Assembly (NCBI GenBank): GCA_946699065.1
Contig: CAMPDV010001943.1
Span: 1 to 64,000 of the forward strand
Length of the DNA stretch: 64,000 nucleotides
Reading direction: 5' to 3'
Source: Loxodes magnus
Lineage: Eukaryota; Ciliophora; Karyorelictea; Loxodida; Loxodidae
Below, piece by piece: positions 48,850 through 60,894 of the stretch. Under the pieces are notes generated by a model. The model was given only the letters and a program-made list of their open reading frames with translations, did no database searches and had not been told where the DNA came from. How positions within the stretch are numbered: position 1 is the first letter of the stretch; each line of letters opens with the position of its first letter. The translations under genes were made by a program, and so were the position numbers.

Positions 48850-50100
48850 AATTTTCTTTAATTTTATTCTAGGTATTAATAAAAGTTTTAATATCTAATT
48901 TAGTAAATATTTTAGTATGATTGAATATTTTATTTCTATTCTATTTATTAGATAGCACTTGTATAAAGTTAAAAACCCAATGCAAATTTGGAGTAACTAA
49001 CATGAATCTATCTTTTAAAAATATTTAAATCATTTAGTTTTGTATTTTTGCTAAAAGGTTTGCAATATTAATAACGGTATTTTACACATAAACTATTTAC
49101 TATATTTGACTCTTTATGATTATGAAATAGATAATAATTAAACTATTTTTGTTATTAATTCTTCAGTAATCATAAGAGTTGCGCTAGTTTAGTTTTGCTA
49201 AACATTTATTAAAGACTTTAGCTATTACATAGGGATATAACTAAACATAGCATAATCTAAGCAAATATTAATTTTTAAAAGCTTAAAGTTTGGATATATT
49301 AAACTCTTAACTAAAAGGTATAAGTATCACTCATTTAAGAAATAAAGATGGCTAATAATAGAAAGCTTTGATTTGCTTTTAAATTAATTTTAGGTTTGTA
49401 TTGAAGTTATTTTAATCTAGCATTTTAAATAAAGAATTATCAAAGCTATTAGTCATTTAATGTTTTAAATTTAAATTGAAAACATCTTAAATCAAACATT
49501 CTTTAAAACTTTAATGAAGGATATATTAAAAAACTCAAAACTGCTAGCTTCATTGCAATAACTTAAAATGATTTATTCATGAATAATTTAGCTTAATTAA
49601 CTAAGATTAAAACCGATTATCTGATGATGAATAAATGATATTAGCATTTAATTTTTTTAAGCTATAAAAGTCTACTAAATTTTAAATGATATCCTTTTTA
49701 TAATATCTTAGAAATACTTATATTATTTGTATTTATTACTTATTTATAGTCAAGCTATTTTATATGATTTTTTAATGCTTTAGTATAAAAGTCTAGTATG
49801 ATTCAATTATTTTTCATATGATATTATATTTATTTTCTCTGCTTGTTGAATAAAAGTTCATATATACATTTATATTGTAAAGTAATTCTAAAGCTAAATA
49901 CTCTTAGAATATTTTGATTATAAAGCTTTCAAAAGTTAATAAAAAAGATGCTAGATTTGACAAGATTATAATAATTTATTTTTATAAATAAGGGATTTTT
50001 AATAAGTTTGAGATTTACTATTATTCTTATATTATATGACTATAGTTTCTATCTTAAAATAATCATAAAAAAGTTAGATAAACAATGCTATAAAAAGGCA
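48850..50100. other. AT-rich region, no gene seen
   Basis: This lies between the glycosyltransferase and the part that clearly aligns to the 3' flanks of kinases A and B. The outer border of unit D is somewhere here, but I could not place it by eye. Confidence 0.45.
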
Positions 50101-50989
50101 AGAAGCCATCTCTTTTAAATAATAAAAGCTATATTGCTATATTCAAATTTTCAAAAGTTAAAGAAAGCCTTTATTTTAATTAATTTTTAACTGCTGAAAA
50201 TTTATACTGCTTAGGCTACTAATTATTATTAAAATTAGTTAGATGGATATTAAGATGTATTATGGTATTATATCCATAAATTTTTTGAATTTTGATTTAA
50301 AGCAAATTTTTTTTATTAACTAAATGTTTATTTAAAAGGAAGAATGATAGAAATCTTAACCAATTGAAATAAGTAGTAGTAAGTTTATTAAAGCTTTGTT
50401 TGAAATGTATGTTTAATTTAAATCTAAAGTCGAAAATCCAGAAAAAGCTGAATAGCTTAAAAATTTTAATTAGAAAGCTTTATATTATTAATATCTGCTC
50501 TAAATGGATATTTTCAAATGAGTAATGATTATTCACATACACAAACTTATTCTTTATATTCTTTCTAAAATTTATTCATTTATACTTAATCTTATCTTGC
50601 AGCTATTAATTAGATATTTATTTATTTCAAGCATCTTTATCATTTAGTCTCTTTTAAAGTAGAAATATATTTAAAATCAAATAAAGTAAATCATAATTAA
50701 TTTATTCAAAAAGCAGAAATATAAATTTATTATTAAGGGCTATGTCAAAGATTTCTAATTAACGATGTTTTATTTAATTTTAACGAGTCATATACTTAAA
50801 TTCAATGGATCTAATCTCAGTTATTTACCTATTTAGTGATCTGGTTTATAGAATAAATTAAAAGCTAATATTTTTACCTAAAATGATTTATAATAGAGTT
50901 ATATTTATAAAGAATTAATAAACAATCAGAATAGCTGATGAAATACCCTTTAATTATTTTATTTATTTAAACATTTATTTTTAATTTTT

Positions 50990-53419
50990 TTAATTTGCTA
51001 TGTACTTTTCTATTTCTCGTAAGATTACAGAAGATTGAGTAGGCTTGAATAGCACATTATTCATGCCTGCTTTCAAGCATCTTTCAACATCTTATTCATA
51101 TGCATAAGCTGTATATCCAATTATTGCTCCTTTATAGCTTAACTTTCTTATGGCTTTTGTAGCTTTCCAACCATCTAAAACTGGCATTTCACAATCCATT
51201 ATTATTACTTAGAACTCTCTACAGCATTCATTTGTTCTTCTTTAGTCAACTAGACTTAAAGCTTCTTGTCCATTAACTGCGGCCATATACGAGTAACCTT
51301 TACTTTCTAATATTTCTTACAGAATCATTCTTATGATTTCTGAATCATCTACTATTAATACTTTTTAGCACATGCATGAATGTCGCTTATGGCTTCTTGG
51401 AGTTTCGTTCTTTAAAAATTAGTCAAAGATTGAATCTTTTTAATTTTTTTAACTACTTTTTATTTTAGAAGCTGTAATTAACCGTGATTGAGTTTTAGAA
51501 ATTTTTTTAATTCTTCTATCTCTTTTTTACTATTAAAATATTTGCTCTTATTCTACATCTTTAATGTTTTTAGAACTGATATTAAATGAAAATTTGCTAT
51601 ACTTGCCTGACTAAGATTTTATTTTTATGTTTTGGTTTCCTAGGAGAAGAGCTATCTTCTACGCTATAAACAGTCCCATTCCACTTCCTTATGGCTTGTC
51701 TAAATCGATTTCCTATCTATCAAATAAGTGTTCAAATAAGCATTTCTATTTTTCCTCACTAATTCCTATTCCACTATCTTTTACTCAGATTTTATAATTT
51801 ACGAACTCTTCGTTTTACTCGTCTTAAATTTTAGACTTTTAAATTCCAAGAGTTATAGATCCTTAGTTAGTATACTTCAAAGCATTTTATAAGAGTATTT
51901 ATAAAATGAAGATTAGTTTTTGTTTGTCAGTAGAAATTTTTTCAGGAACATTGGACTTTATGGATTAAATTAGCTTGATATCTTTACTTTGAATATGAAA
52001 TTATATAATATTAAATGCTTCTTCGAATAAGCTTTTTACATTAATGATATCATAAACTAATCTAGGGCTCTCAATTTATAAGAATTAAGTCATAAAGAGT
52101 GTCATATTTATCAAATTTTAAGTTTCTTAGTCTATAATTTACGCTTTTTAGCTGCATCATAAAGCTAATTTTTAGTTGACTTCATATTTATTAAAGCTTT
52201 CTATAAAAGTTTAGCAATTGAATAGAACATTTTAAGAATTACTCATATAAACTAGAGGTTAATTTTCATTACTAAGAAAATTGTAACTTTCTTTTTCAGA
52301 ATTTATTTCTTCATTATGTTGAAATATTCTGGAATTCTATTGAGAAATTTTGTTATCAGCACTTTTATTTATGTAGGCTACCATACAATTTTAGATTTGT
52401 TGGGCAATGTTCATGATTAGGGTAACAGGATGTCTCACTTAATGATTAAACTCTCTTAAAAACAGAGTCTTATACCTGGCTGACAGATTTTACCTTTCAG
52501 TGTTATAAGACTCAGTTAGATTATTAATATTTAGCATTACTGCCTCCTAACTGCTTCAGGTGGTATTTATAGCCTAGATTTAGAAGTACTTAATTTTTTT
52601 AGAGTCTTATTCATTCCAAAATTGCTATACCTTAACTACGAAATTTTCTGACTATTCTTGACTTCTAGAAGTGATATATTATTCTAAAGATTTCTTAAAT
52701 TTAACTTATCTACTTTAGGTAAATTCAGCTCTTTCTAGAAACTCCTAAAACTATTAGATGTCAATCATTTTTCCTAATATTTTGTTGCTGTACATAATTT
52801 AATTACTGTTGAATATGATAATTCCAGTACTGCAATTATTAGTTAGAAATTTTAAGGTTTTAACTTATTTCTAAGTCAGTAAGTGCTTTTCGAAAAATTT
52901 GATCGTAATGTTCTAGTTACTAATTATAGTAAAATAACTAAATCCAAAAGCAAAGAGAAGAGTCACTAAATGTTCTTGATTTAGTTTCTAAATGAACCCA
53001 GTTTATACAGAGAGGATAAGACTGGCTAAGATTTGTAAGGTTAAGAATATAAGAGAAAGCTTCTAATTCTTCAGGTAAAAATTGTTAAACATTGGAACGA
53101 GTAGCACGTAAATAAAAGAAAGCCACGTATTGTCTACATCCTAGAGCGAGAATTTAAAAGTCTTGATCATGAAATATATAAAGAGAACAACTGCAGGAAT
53201 TTTACTGTTCTAAAGATACTTTCATGAGTTTCTTATAATTTCCATTATCAAAACTTAACCAAGAGACAGCAAAAATTAATCAAAGTCGGAATAAAAAACT
53301 AAGCTCTAAAAAAGATAAAAGTAAATAACAGGAGTTATTACATAATAAAGCACGGTTTACTCGTTTTTTATGCATTATTCTATAAAATTTAGATATGATT
53401 TTCCCTTTGGTTACTCCAT
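50990..53419 (-). CDS. Membrane hybrid histidine kinase, copy D
   Basis: The cleanest copy. From ATG at 53419 down to TAA at 50990-50992 there are 810 codons, in exact register with A and B through the final KYI. It reads MEQPKGKSYLNF, hydrophobic segments, a PAS-like region, H-box FNHQVRHPVT, then an ATPase with QNALKYT, DSGIG and GSGMG, and a receiver with VDDSE, MDCEMPVLDGW and FKPTQ. Internal TGA occurs only at codons 66, 288, 421 and 545. The first three are TGG in copy E, in copy C, and in B and C respectively; the fourth is Tyr in E. The 3' end has several in-frame TAA codons in a row and no nearby TGA, so TAA may end translation here. Confidence 0.85.
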
Positions 53420-56400
53420 TTATATCTAAATTTATTTATAAACCTAACTGCGTAATTTAATTAAATACCTATAAATTACATTAATAAATCAATATGAATT
53501 AAGCAATTATTAAGCTTACCTTTAATTATTCAGTAACTCATACTTGTGAAATTATTTCAAAAGGTAATAAAATTTTAGATTAAAAAAGTTGAAAAACTTA
53601 AAGAATAAGGATGTTTATTAAATTTAAAGTAGATGAAAGTAAACTAAATAAAAGCTAATTTTATATTATAAAGTTAGAGCCTAACTTTTATTATTATTGC
53701 ATCAGTATATCATAAAACAATTAAAAAACTGAAAGTTTTGCAAGCTCTCTTTCTAGAATTAAATAAGAATACTAAGAAACTTAGAAAAAGAAACATGATG
53801 AGTTACAGCAACTGAAATAATTTTTATAAGTTATAATTAGATAAAAATTTACAGTTTGAGATAAATTAAAAATGAATAACAAAAAATAAAAAATGCATTA
53901 ATCCTTGGCTTTAAACCAATTTCTGCTATAGTTAAATAAATGCTTCATGTTAATATGAAATATTTAGACAAATAACTATTAAATAAAAATAAATGCAGTG
54001 TATGAAAGAGTATTAATACGAGAGAAGAAGTGAGATTTAAGTATGGAAATACTTATAAATTATTTTTTAGTTTTATTGAGAAATTTCGTAAAATGACTTG
54101 CTTATGAGTTATAAAAGCTAAAATTTAAATAAAAAATAGATTTGCTTGTCAACATTGCTATTTGAAATTTGTATGACAGGCAGGCTTAAGTTAAATATTT
54201 ATGAGTTATAAATTAAAAAAATTAAAAAATTAAAATTAAAAAAAGTAAAAAAGGAACTAAGTTTGAGATAATTTTCAAGTTTCTAGGCTTATAATTAAAT
54301 TAAAAGATTATTTGAAATGATTTATGTGATTATTAATAATATCTTAGGATTTTTCTATAATAAGGTATGCAAAATAACTTTTTATCGTTCTTATAGTCTA
54401 ATTTATAAAATTGCTAGTAAACCTTTGAAAAATTTAAAGTAGATATGTACCACATTCAAATTTTTAAAGCTTAACCACATATTTATTTTTATTATTGCAG
54501 CAAGTTATCTTAGCTTTTTTAGTATATGAGATTTCAATAAAGCTTCTCCTTAATGAAACAGTACATTTATTTAAATTTTACCTAAATCAGTTTTAGACTC
54601 CAAAAAATAAGTTAGCTTTAAAACAAATATTTTGGGATTTCACTCTTAATTATTAAGAAATAAATAAGTTTAAGGATATATAATTTGAACGGTCTGTTTC
54701 TTGTCCAGCAACATTAAAATTTTAAATTAAAAAGGCTTGCACTAATATAATTTAACCTGTTTTTAAATAACTCTCTATCTTTTACTTTTGGATAATTTCA
54801 TTTTTTAACCAAATAAAAACATAACAAATATACATAAAAGTACATTTCATTAATTTATTATAATTTTAAAAGCTTTAGTTAATAATAATCTACCTTTAGA
54901 TCTTAATTAAGATAGCTATGTAATAAATTAACAATTTTATAGTTAAAGTATATAATAAATAATTTTCCTTTCTTCTTAGTTTAGATTCTTAAAGTTATTA
55001 ATTTCATTTATTTAAATCTTAATTTTTCTTCTGAATTATACTTATCGCTGTTATCTTTCATTAAGACTAATTAAGACTAATTAATACTAATTTTATAGTT
55101 TAAATAAAGAAAATATTCTTAGATTTAACTATAATCCTATATTTACCTAAATTTCATTTCAACTTACACTTAACTACTTTACCAGCTTTATATCTAACTT
55201 TTATATACTTATTCTTTATATAATTTATATATCATATTAAATAATCCTTAGCAACCAATCTAATCAAAATTATTTAGAACTAGGGAAATTACCTTACATT
55301 TAAAATATACATAATAGCTCAACTTTAATATTTGTAATAACTAGCTTAACTTAAATATTTTGTATATTTAACTATAAAGTCATTTAATTAAGAATGCTTA
55401 TAGGATTAATTAATAAAAAGGGTTTATAAATTTAATCTTCCAAGTAAATCCAAATTGCTGTAATTTAAATAGCTTAATAAATTAATTAAGCTAATATAAA
55501 CTAAAGCTTTATAGCTTGTGAATCTTTCATAAGCATGAAATAATTTATCTATATTCAAAATATAAAATTTAACACTGCTTTTATTTTTTTTTCGTGGTTT
55601 AAAATAGCTTTGCCAAGAAATTAATTTTAATTTATCTATTTAGTCATTTCACATAGATACAATAATAAATTATATAGCATTTATTCTTAATAAAGCTTCT
55701 CAATTATATATTAATGCTTTAACCTCTTATTAAATTTGCAGCTTTTGAGTTAATGTGCTTTATCTATATATTTTTCCTTGGAATTTTATTGATAAAAAAT
55801 GCTGAGATATACATTATGAAAAGAAGTATATTAGATCTAATAAGCAAATTAGGAGAAATTAACTTTAGAAAGTTGAATAATTAATTATTTAAGCTTAGTA
55901 TTTGCAAATAAAGCATAATAAATAGTAAAGCTATTCATTAAAAGCATATAAACTTAGATTATTTATTAAGTATCTTAATTATTATTAAACATAGTTGCTT
56001 TTTATTTCTATATTCCTTTTTTATTTTTAGAGGAGTTAGTTTTAGTAATATGCTTATATATGTTCTATATCTTTATTTTAAGCATAATAAGAGAGGATAG
56101 TTATAGCAATAAGCTTTATCTCTTAGTATCCTTTTTAATTCCAAATATTAAGCATAAAGAATGTAAGTTTTACATTTCTTTAATACTTTTTTATAGAAAT
56201 AAGGCATTTTCTAGTTAATATAGCTAATGCTTTAAAGTTTTATTCTGGTTGTGATTATAAAATTTAGCAGAAATAAAGATAAAATATATAAACATAGAGC
56301 TTAGTATTTTTGAAAGAACAGAAACGAGTCTTTCTGGAAGTGGAAATAAATAGCAAATATATGGGAATTCATAAATGGCTAGCAAAAGAGTATAATAAAA

Positions 56401-58480
56401 TAGAGCTTAAAATTTAAACGAAACACAATTTAGACTGATTCTTCATCTTATGATAACTATGTCTAGTATAATCTTAATTAAAAGCAAGCTTAGATTAACT
56501 TTAAGCCATTCTATTTAATTTCTTTTGTGATATTTCAGGTAAAAAGAGTTATATATATTTTAATTGTTTGTATAGAAATAAAGGTTTAATATATTTAATT
56601 TAAATAATGATATAGAAGTCACTAATAAAGAGTTCTGAGATAAATAAATTATTAAATTTAAATTGATATTACATTATTAAATAACCAACATCATTAACTT
56701 TTGCCAAATAAAAATAGAGGTAGATGTATAAAACTTATAAACACTCTTATTTAATACTAATTCACAAATATTCTAATTAAAAGCTACTAATCTCATTTAT
56801 TTTACAATAGATAGAACTTTATAGCAATATAACCATTTTTAATTTGGAAGTTTATAAGGTTTAAAATTAAAGTATCTAATTTAACTTTTTAGCACTTTTG
56901 CTGAATAAATTTTAAAAACTCTTATAAAAATTAACTATAAACCTAAAACTTAAAAAGAATGTTTATCCATCAAAGAAGGCATAAGATTATATACTAAATT
57001 AACTAATAAACAATATAAATATAAGTTTAATATAAACTTATACAATCTTAGTATAACAATGAGAATCATTTTATAATTAAAAGCTTCATAGACAAATTAA
57101 CTATCTAATTAATAAATTTAACTAAGTAATACATAACTTAGACATTATGCTAAACAACTTCTTTTTTAATAGATAGTAAATGCTTAAACAGATTATTTAC
57201 TTAATTTATATTTTTAATTTATACAGCCAAATTTAAAAATCTATTATTAGTATTTTAGATATTTATCATACCATCTTTTTTAGCGAAAGAGATTAGATTT
57301 TAAATAAGCTGTGAAATAATAACTAAGAGGCACTATGAAAATAGTCATTTCTTAGTCTATTTAAACTCTTCTCACTAGTTCGTATTGAAACGTTTCAACT
57401 TATCTCTCAGAAGTTCGTTTAAATTTACATTCCATTTATTTTTCTACTATCATATCTAAAAAATGATGGATAAGAATAATTTAAGGTTTAAAAAGAAAAA
57501 TAGGTAAACTAAATAAAAGGATTTAATATTTTTCTATTAATAAACTATTATAAATAAGGAGTTAATTATCTATTGATGTAAGAATAAATAATATAAGCTA
57601 GAAACTAAAATTTAAGAGTATTTTTAAGTTATTGCTATAATAGCATTATTAGATCCTTTTAGATGAAAAATATATAAACAATTTAAAGAGATGAAAACAT
57701 TTATCTAAAGTGATAAATTTAAATTAACAAAATTATAATAGTATGCTTAATTATTTTAACTATAGCCTAGATTTTAAAACCCACTATAATACTAAATTAG
57801 AATTTAAAGATTAAAAAGAATAATATTTCATAAGAGATTAAGTGTTTTTAACTAGATAGAATTAAAGAGTGAGACCTTAAGCTATAAAATAATAAATAGT
57901 AAATTAAATAGGCTTAACACTATAATTATATTTAATTTAGTTATTTCATAGCAAATCATAAAAGCGTTACTAGTTATCTACTTATTTTCCTTTTAGTTTA
58001 GTTAATTATACTTATAATTGTTAATTATATTTAAAGGTATAATAGAAGAAGAAATACATAACTTTAATACTAAACTACTAGAAATAAATTAAATAGAATA
58101 ACTTAGTATGGATAATTAATAATAGTAGCATTAGCTGCTTTTAAATCATATTTTATCATATTCTTTAAAACACTTTTATATTATTTCCTTTAAGGTTATC
58201 TCTTTAAAAATTATAAAAGAATATATAAAAATATAGGACTTTTAGCTTTCATATTTTCAATGCACAAAATAAAGCTATATTAAGTTAAAAGGTTTAAGTG
58301 TAAGTGCTACTATTTAGATTTAATTAAATGGAAAGAATCTCTTTTAGTAAATTTAAGAGCATTCATTTAAATTAGGCTTGAAGCGATAATTAAAAAATAG
58401 TAAATGGATAAAATTGATGAAGAGAAAAATATAAAATGCTTATATCATTTTACTAAATTAAAATTTAGAGAATGTTAGAT
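53420..58480. other. AT-rich flank upstream of kinase D, no gene seen
   Basis: It matches A 1.4-6.7 kb in reverse. The last part (58.48-58.855 kb) overlaps the end of the membrane-protein remnant of units A and B. No RNA gene or promoter can be supported. Confidence 0.55.
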
Positions 58481-58859
58481 AAAAATGAGATACTCTTGCA
58501 AGTTCTATTCGTCTTTGCTTTGATCTATATTATTAAATTAATGTATTCTATTGACTTAAAGTCAGTTAGTAGCTAACTTTCATCAATTAATTTAGAAATA
58601 TTTTTATCTTCTAATTTGCTTAATTTTTATATAACTAAAGTAAATTGCTTACAATCATCAAATATTTTTTCATTTTTTTTAAATTAATTTGCTTAGACAT
58701 TAATAGTGTAAGTTTACATCTTACTTTATCCATTTTCAATTATCTCGTTTGCTTCCAATTTTTTCTCGATGTCTAAGCAAACTTGTGAACCTTTGATACT
58801 CATAACGATAAAATTATATTTAAGCTTCTTTAAGATGGATTATTGAGACTAATGCCTGT

Positions 58860-59485
58860 ATGAAATAAATTTAAATAGACAAAGAATAGAAATTTTTTAA
58901 TTATTCTCATGATAATTTACATATAAAGGGAAAATAAAATAATTTATTTATTACTTTAAAAAAATACATAAAAATAAACAAAATTTAAATATTTTATAAT
59001 TTCGAAATAATTAGAAATTTGAATATTTACTAGAACTTTAAAGACAATTAAATTTAAATTGGAAAAATAAAAATATTAGTAAGCAGTATTTTAATTGGAG
59101 TTTTTTGGAGAAATTTTTGACTTCAAAAACTTAAACTAAACAATTTTATTGATATCTTTAATTTTCAGAAAAATTTCTTTCAATTAAACACATTAATTTT
59201 TTAATTTCTTCACAGTCCTCTCTCTTTTTCAAAAATTCTTTTCAGAATTTTCTTATTCAGCCTTTTTCAATGTAAATATCTTCATAAATATAAAATAATT
59301 TTGTTATAAAGACAAATAATCAGTTATAGATTATTTAAACTAATTAAATAGACATAATATTCCTATTAAAATTTAATTATATTTAGTGAGATTTTTAATT
59401 ATATTTATAAAAGAAAAATAAATAAAAAAGTTTTAATTATTATAGTTCAATATTTCTATAAGATGGCACAGATTTTTATCAACAA
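58860..59485. other. AT-rich region, no gene seen
   Basis: It starts where similarity to unit A stops and ends at the next zinc-knuckle element. No feature can be supported. Confidence 0.45.
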
Positions 59486-59489
59486 ACTT

Positions 59490-60070
59490 AAGAACTGATC
59501 ATCACAATCGAAATTTTTAAATCTGAAACTCAATATTACGATGGAAAATAGCTCTAAACCCGTCCCTGTAGCAATTTAAGGAAGAATATCATGGACAGAA
59601 TAGATCGTAAAGGAAATTTAAAGATCTAGAAACTCAAAGCTAGAACAAATTTAATAACTCAGTGACCAAATGGATATAGAACATCAACCACTAACGAAGA
59701 GATTCCCTATCGAAGAGTAAAGATATGTTGGTACTGCAAGTGGTAAGAACAAAAAGTAAAAAGTTGCTACAAATTTTAATAAAAATAAAAGAGAATAATA
59801 AGAAAAATAATGGTAAGATATATTTTAAATATAAAGTGCAAGTGAAAGTTAACTTAATTAAAAAAACATTCCAATTGAATAAAGAAGCTCCTTATATCTA
59901 ATAAAACAGTCAATGAAATCAATATAAATTAAGAAAATTAATCTTAAAATTATCAAGACTCATGACAGTTGAGATCCAAGCAAATTTGAGGTGAATAATT
60001 ATTTTAAATATCAAAATAATATGGGATAAACAAATAAAGGTGCCATCATTATTATAAATTTTTTTATTTA
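59490..60070 (+). mobile_element. Zinc-knuckle element, second subfamily, copy 2
   Basis: It matches 20.34-20.93 kb. One frame starts at ATG 59541 (MENSSKPVPVAIQGRIS). The knuckle at 59726 (ICWYCKWQEQKVKSCYKF) is in another frame, so the copy is broken. The knuckle keeps three Cys, with Gln in place of His; the 20.5 kb copy keeps His but lost two Cys, so together they imply an ancestral CCHC motif. It ends with 'aaaggtgccatcatt' and an ATT-rich tail, like its relative. Confidence 0.55.
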
Positions 60071-60720
60071 TAAATGAATAAACAATTTAAGCAAACGATT
60101 TTCTTTTAAATTTCTTTTTTTTAATGTTTTTAATTTCTTAAATAAGTTAATTATTTTAGCAACTTGATATGAATAAAGTAAAATTTAAAATGCTTTTGTA
60201 AAATTACTTTAGAGATTTAAATTTTTTTATAGTTTAATAAATTTATTTTTAACTAATGAGAAGTCATTTAACTTATAATTTCTTCTAATTAAGAAATAAA
60301 AAAATGCAGCTCTTCAGTTTTATATAAGTTTTTGCATAATTATATTATTATTTATACGAAAATTAATAGTTAAAATCACCATTATTTAAAAATGAGATAT
60401 TAATTGTTCTTGTAAAATTAACAAACAACTCCATTCATTTTCATTCCTTTCTTTTAATTTAAAAAAAGATTAAAGTACTTAAATCATTTTTTTATTCTAC
60501 AGATAAAGAAACTTAAAATTAAACATAGATATATCTTATTAATTTTTCATAAGATTGTAATTAAGAGTTATCTATCTTTAAATAAGTTCAAAAGGAAAAA
60601 AAATGAATTAATGTCTATTAGGTAGTTAGTAATATATATAAAAATCTATGCAACTTTACTAAAATAGCTATCAGAAGGTATATAAAAGTGATATTTCTAA
60701 GCTCAATAATTTAGAATTAG
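60071..60720. other. AT-rich region, no gene seen
   Basis: Nothing recognisable. Confidence 0.45.
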
Positions 60721-60724
60721 TACG

Positions 60725-60890
60725 AATTTATAATGATAGGAAATGGAAAAAATGAAAATTATGTACTAACATGTAATTCTAACCTCTAGACCATGCCCTT
60801 TTAGACTTATGGAGAGATACATTCGATTAAAATAGGGAATATATTACTGTTGCTCATAAATTAGAAGAAAAAAATTAAAATTTTTAAACT
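60725..60890 (+). pseudogene. Possible ABC transporter nucleotide-binding remnant
   Basis: A short stretch reads NSNL in one frame and then, after a frame step, LDHALLDLWRDTFD and ITVAHKLEEK. In ABC ATPases the D-loop (SNLD type) is followed by about 25-35 residues and the H-loop (ITIAHRLE type), which is the order seen here. The Walker A, Walker B and signature motifs are not visible upstream. The match is short and could be chance. If real, it is a scrap of a former gene. Confidence 0.3.
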
Positions 60891-60894
60891 AAAA

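Larger units (their letters stand above)
50100..58855 (-). repeat. Long repeat unit D (inverted) with histidine kinase
   Basis: A reverse-strand copy of unit A. Matches can be followed from the 3' flank (about 50.3-50.99 kb), through the kinase and the upstream AT-rich DNA (53.4-58.5 kb), to about 58.855 kb, which corresponds to about 970 in unit A. It includes the 2.7 kb stretch that unit B lacks: for example 'aaatagacta' near 57.36 kb matches A near 2.48 kb, and 56.7 kb matches A near 3.2 kb. The membrane-protein remnant is cut off at the right end. Confidence 0.75.
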
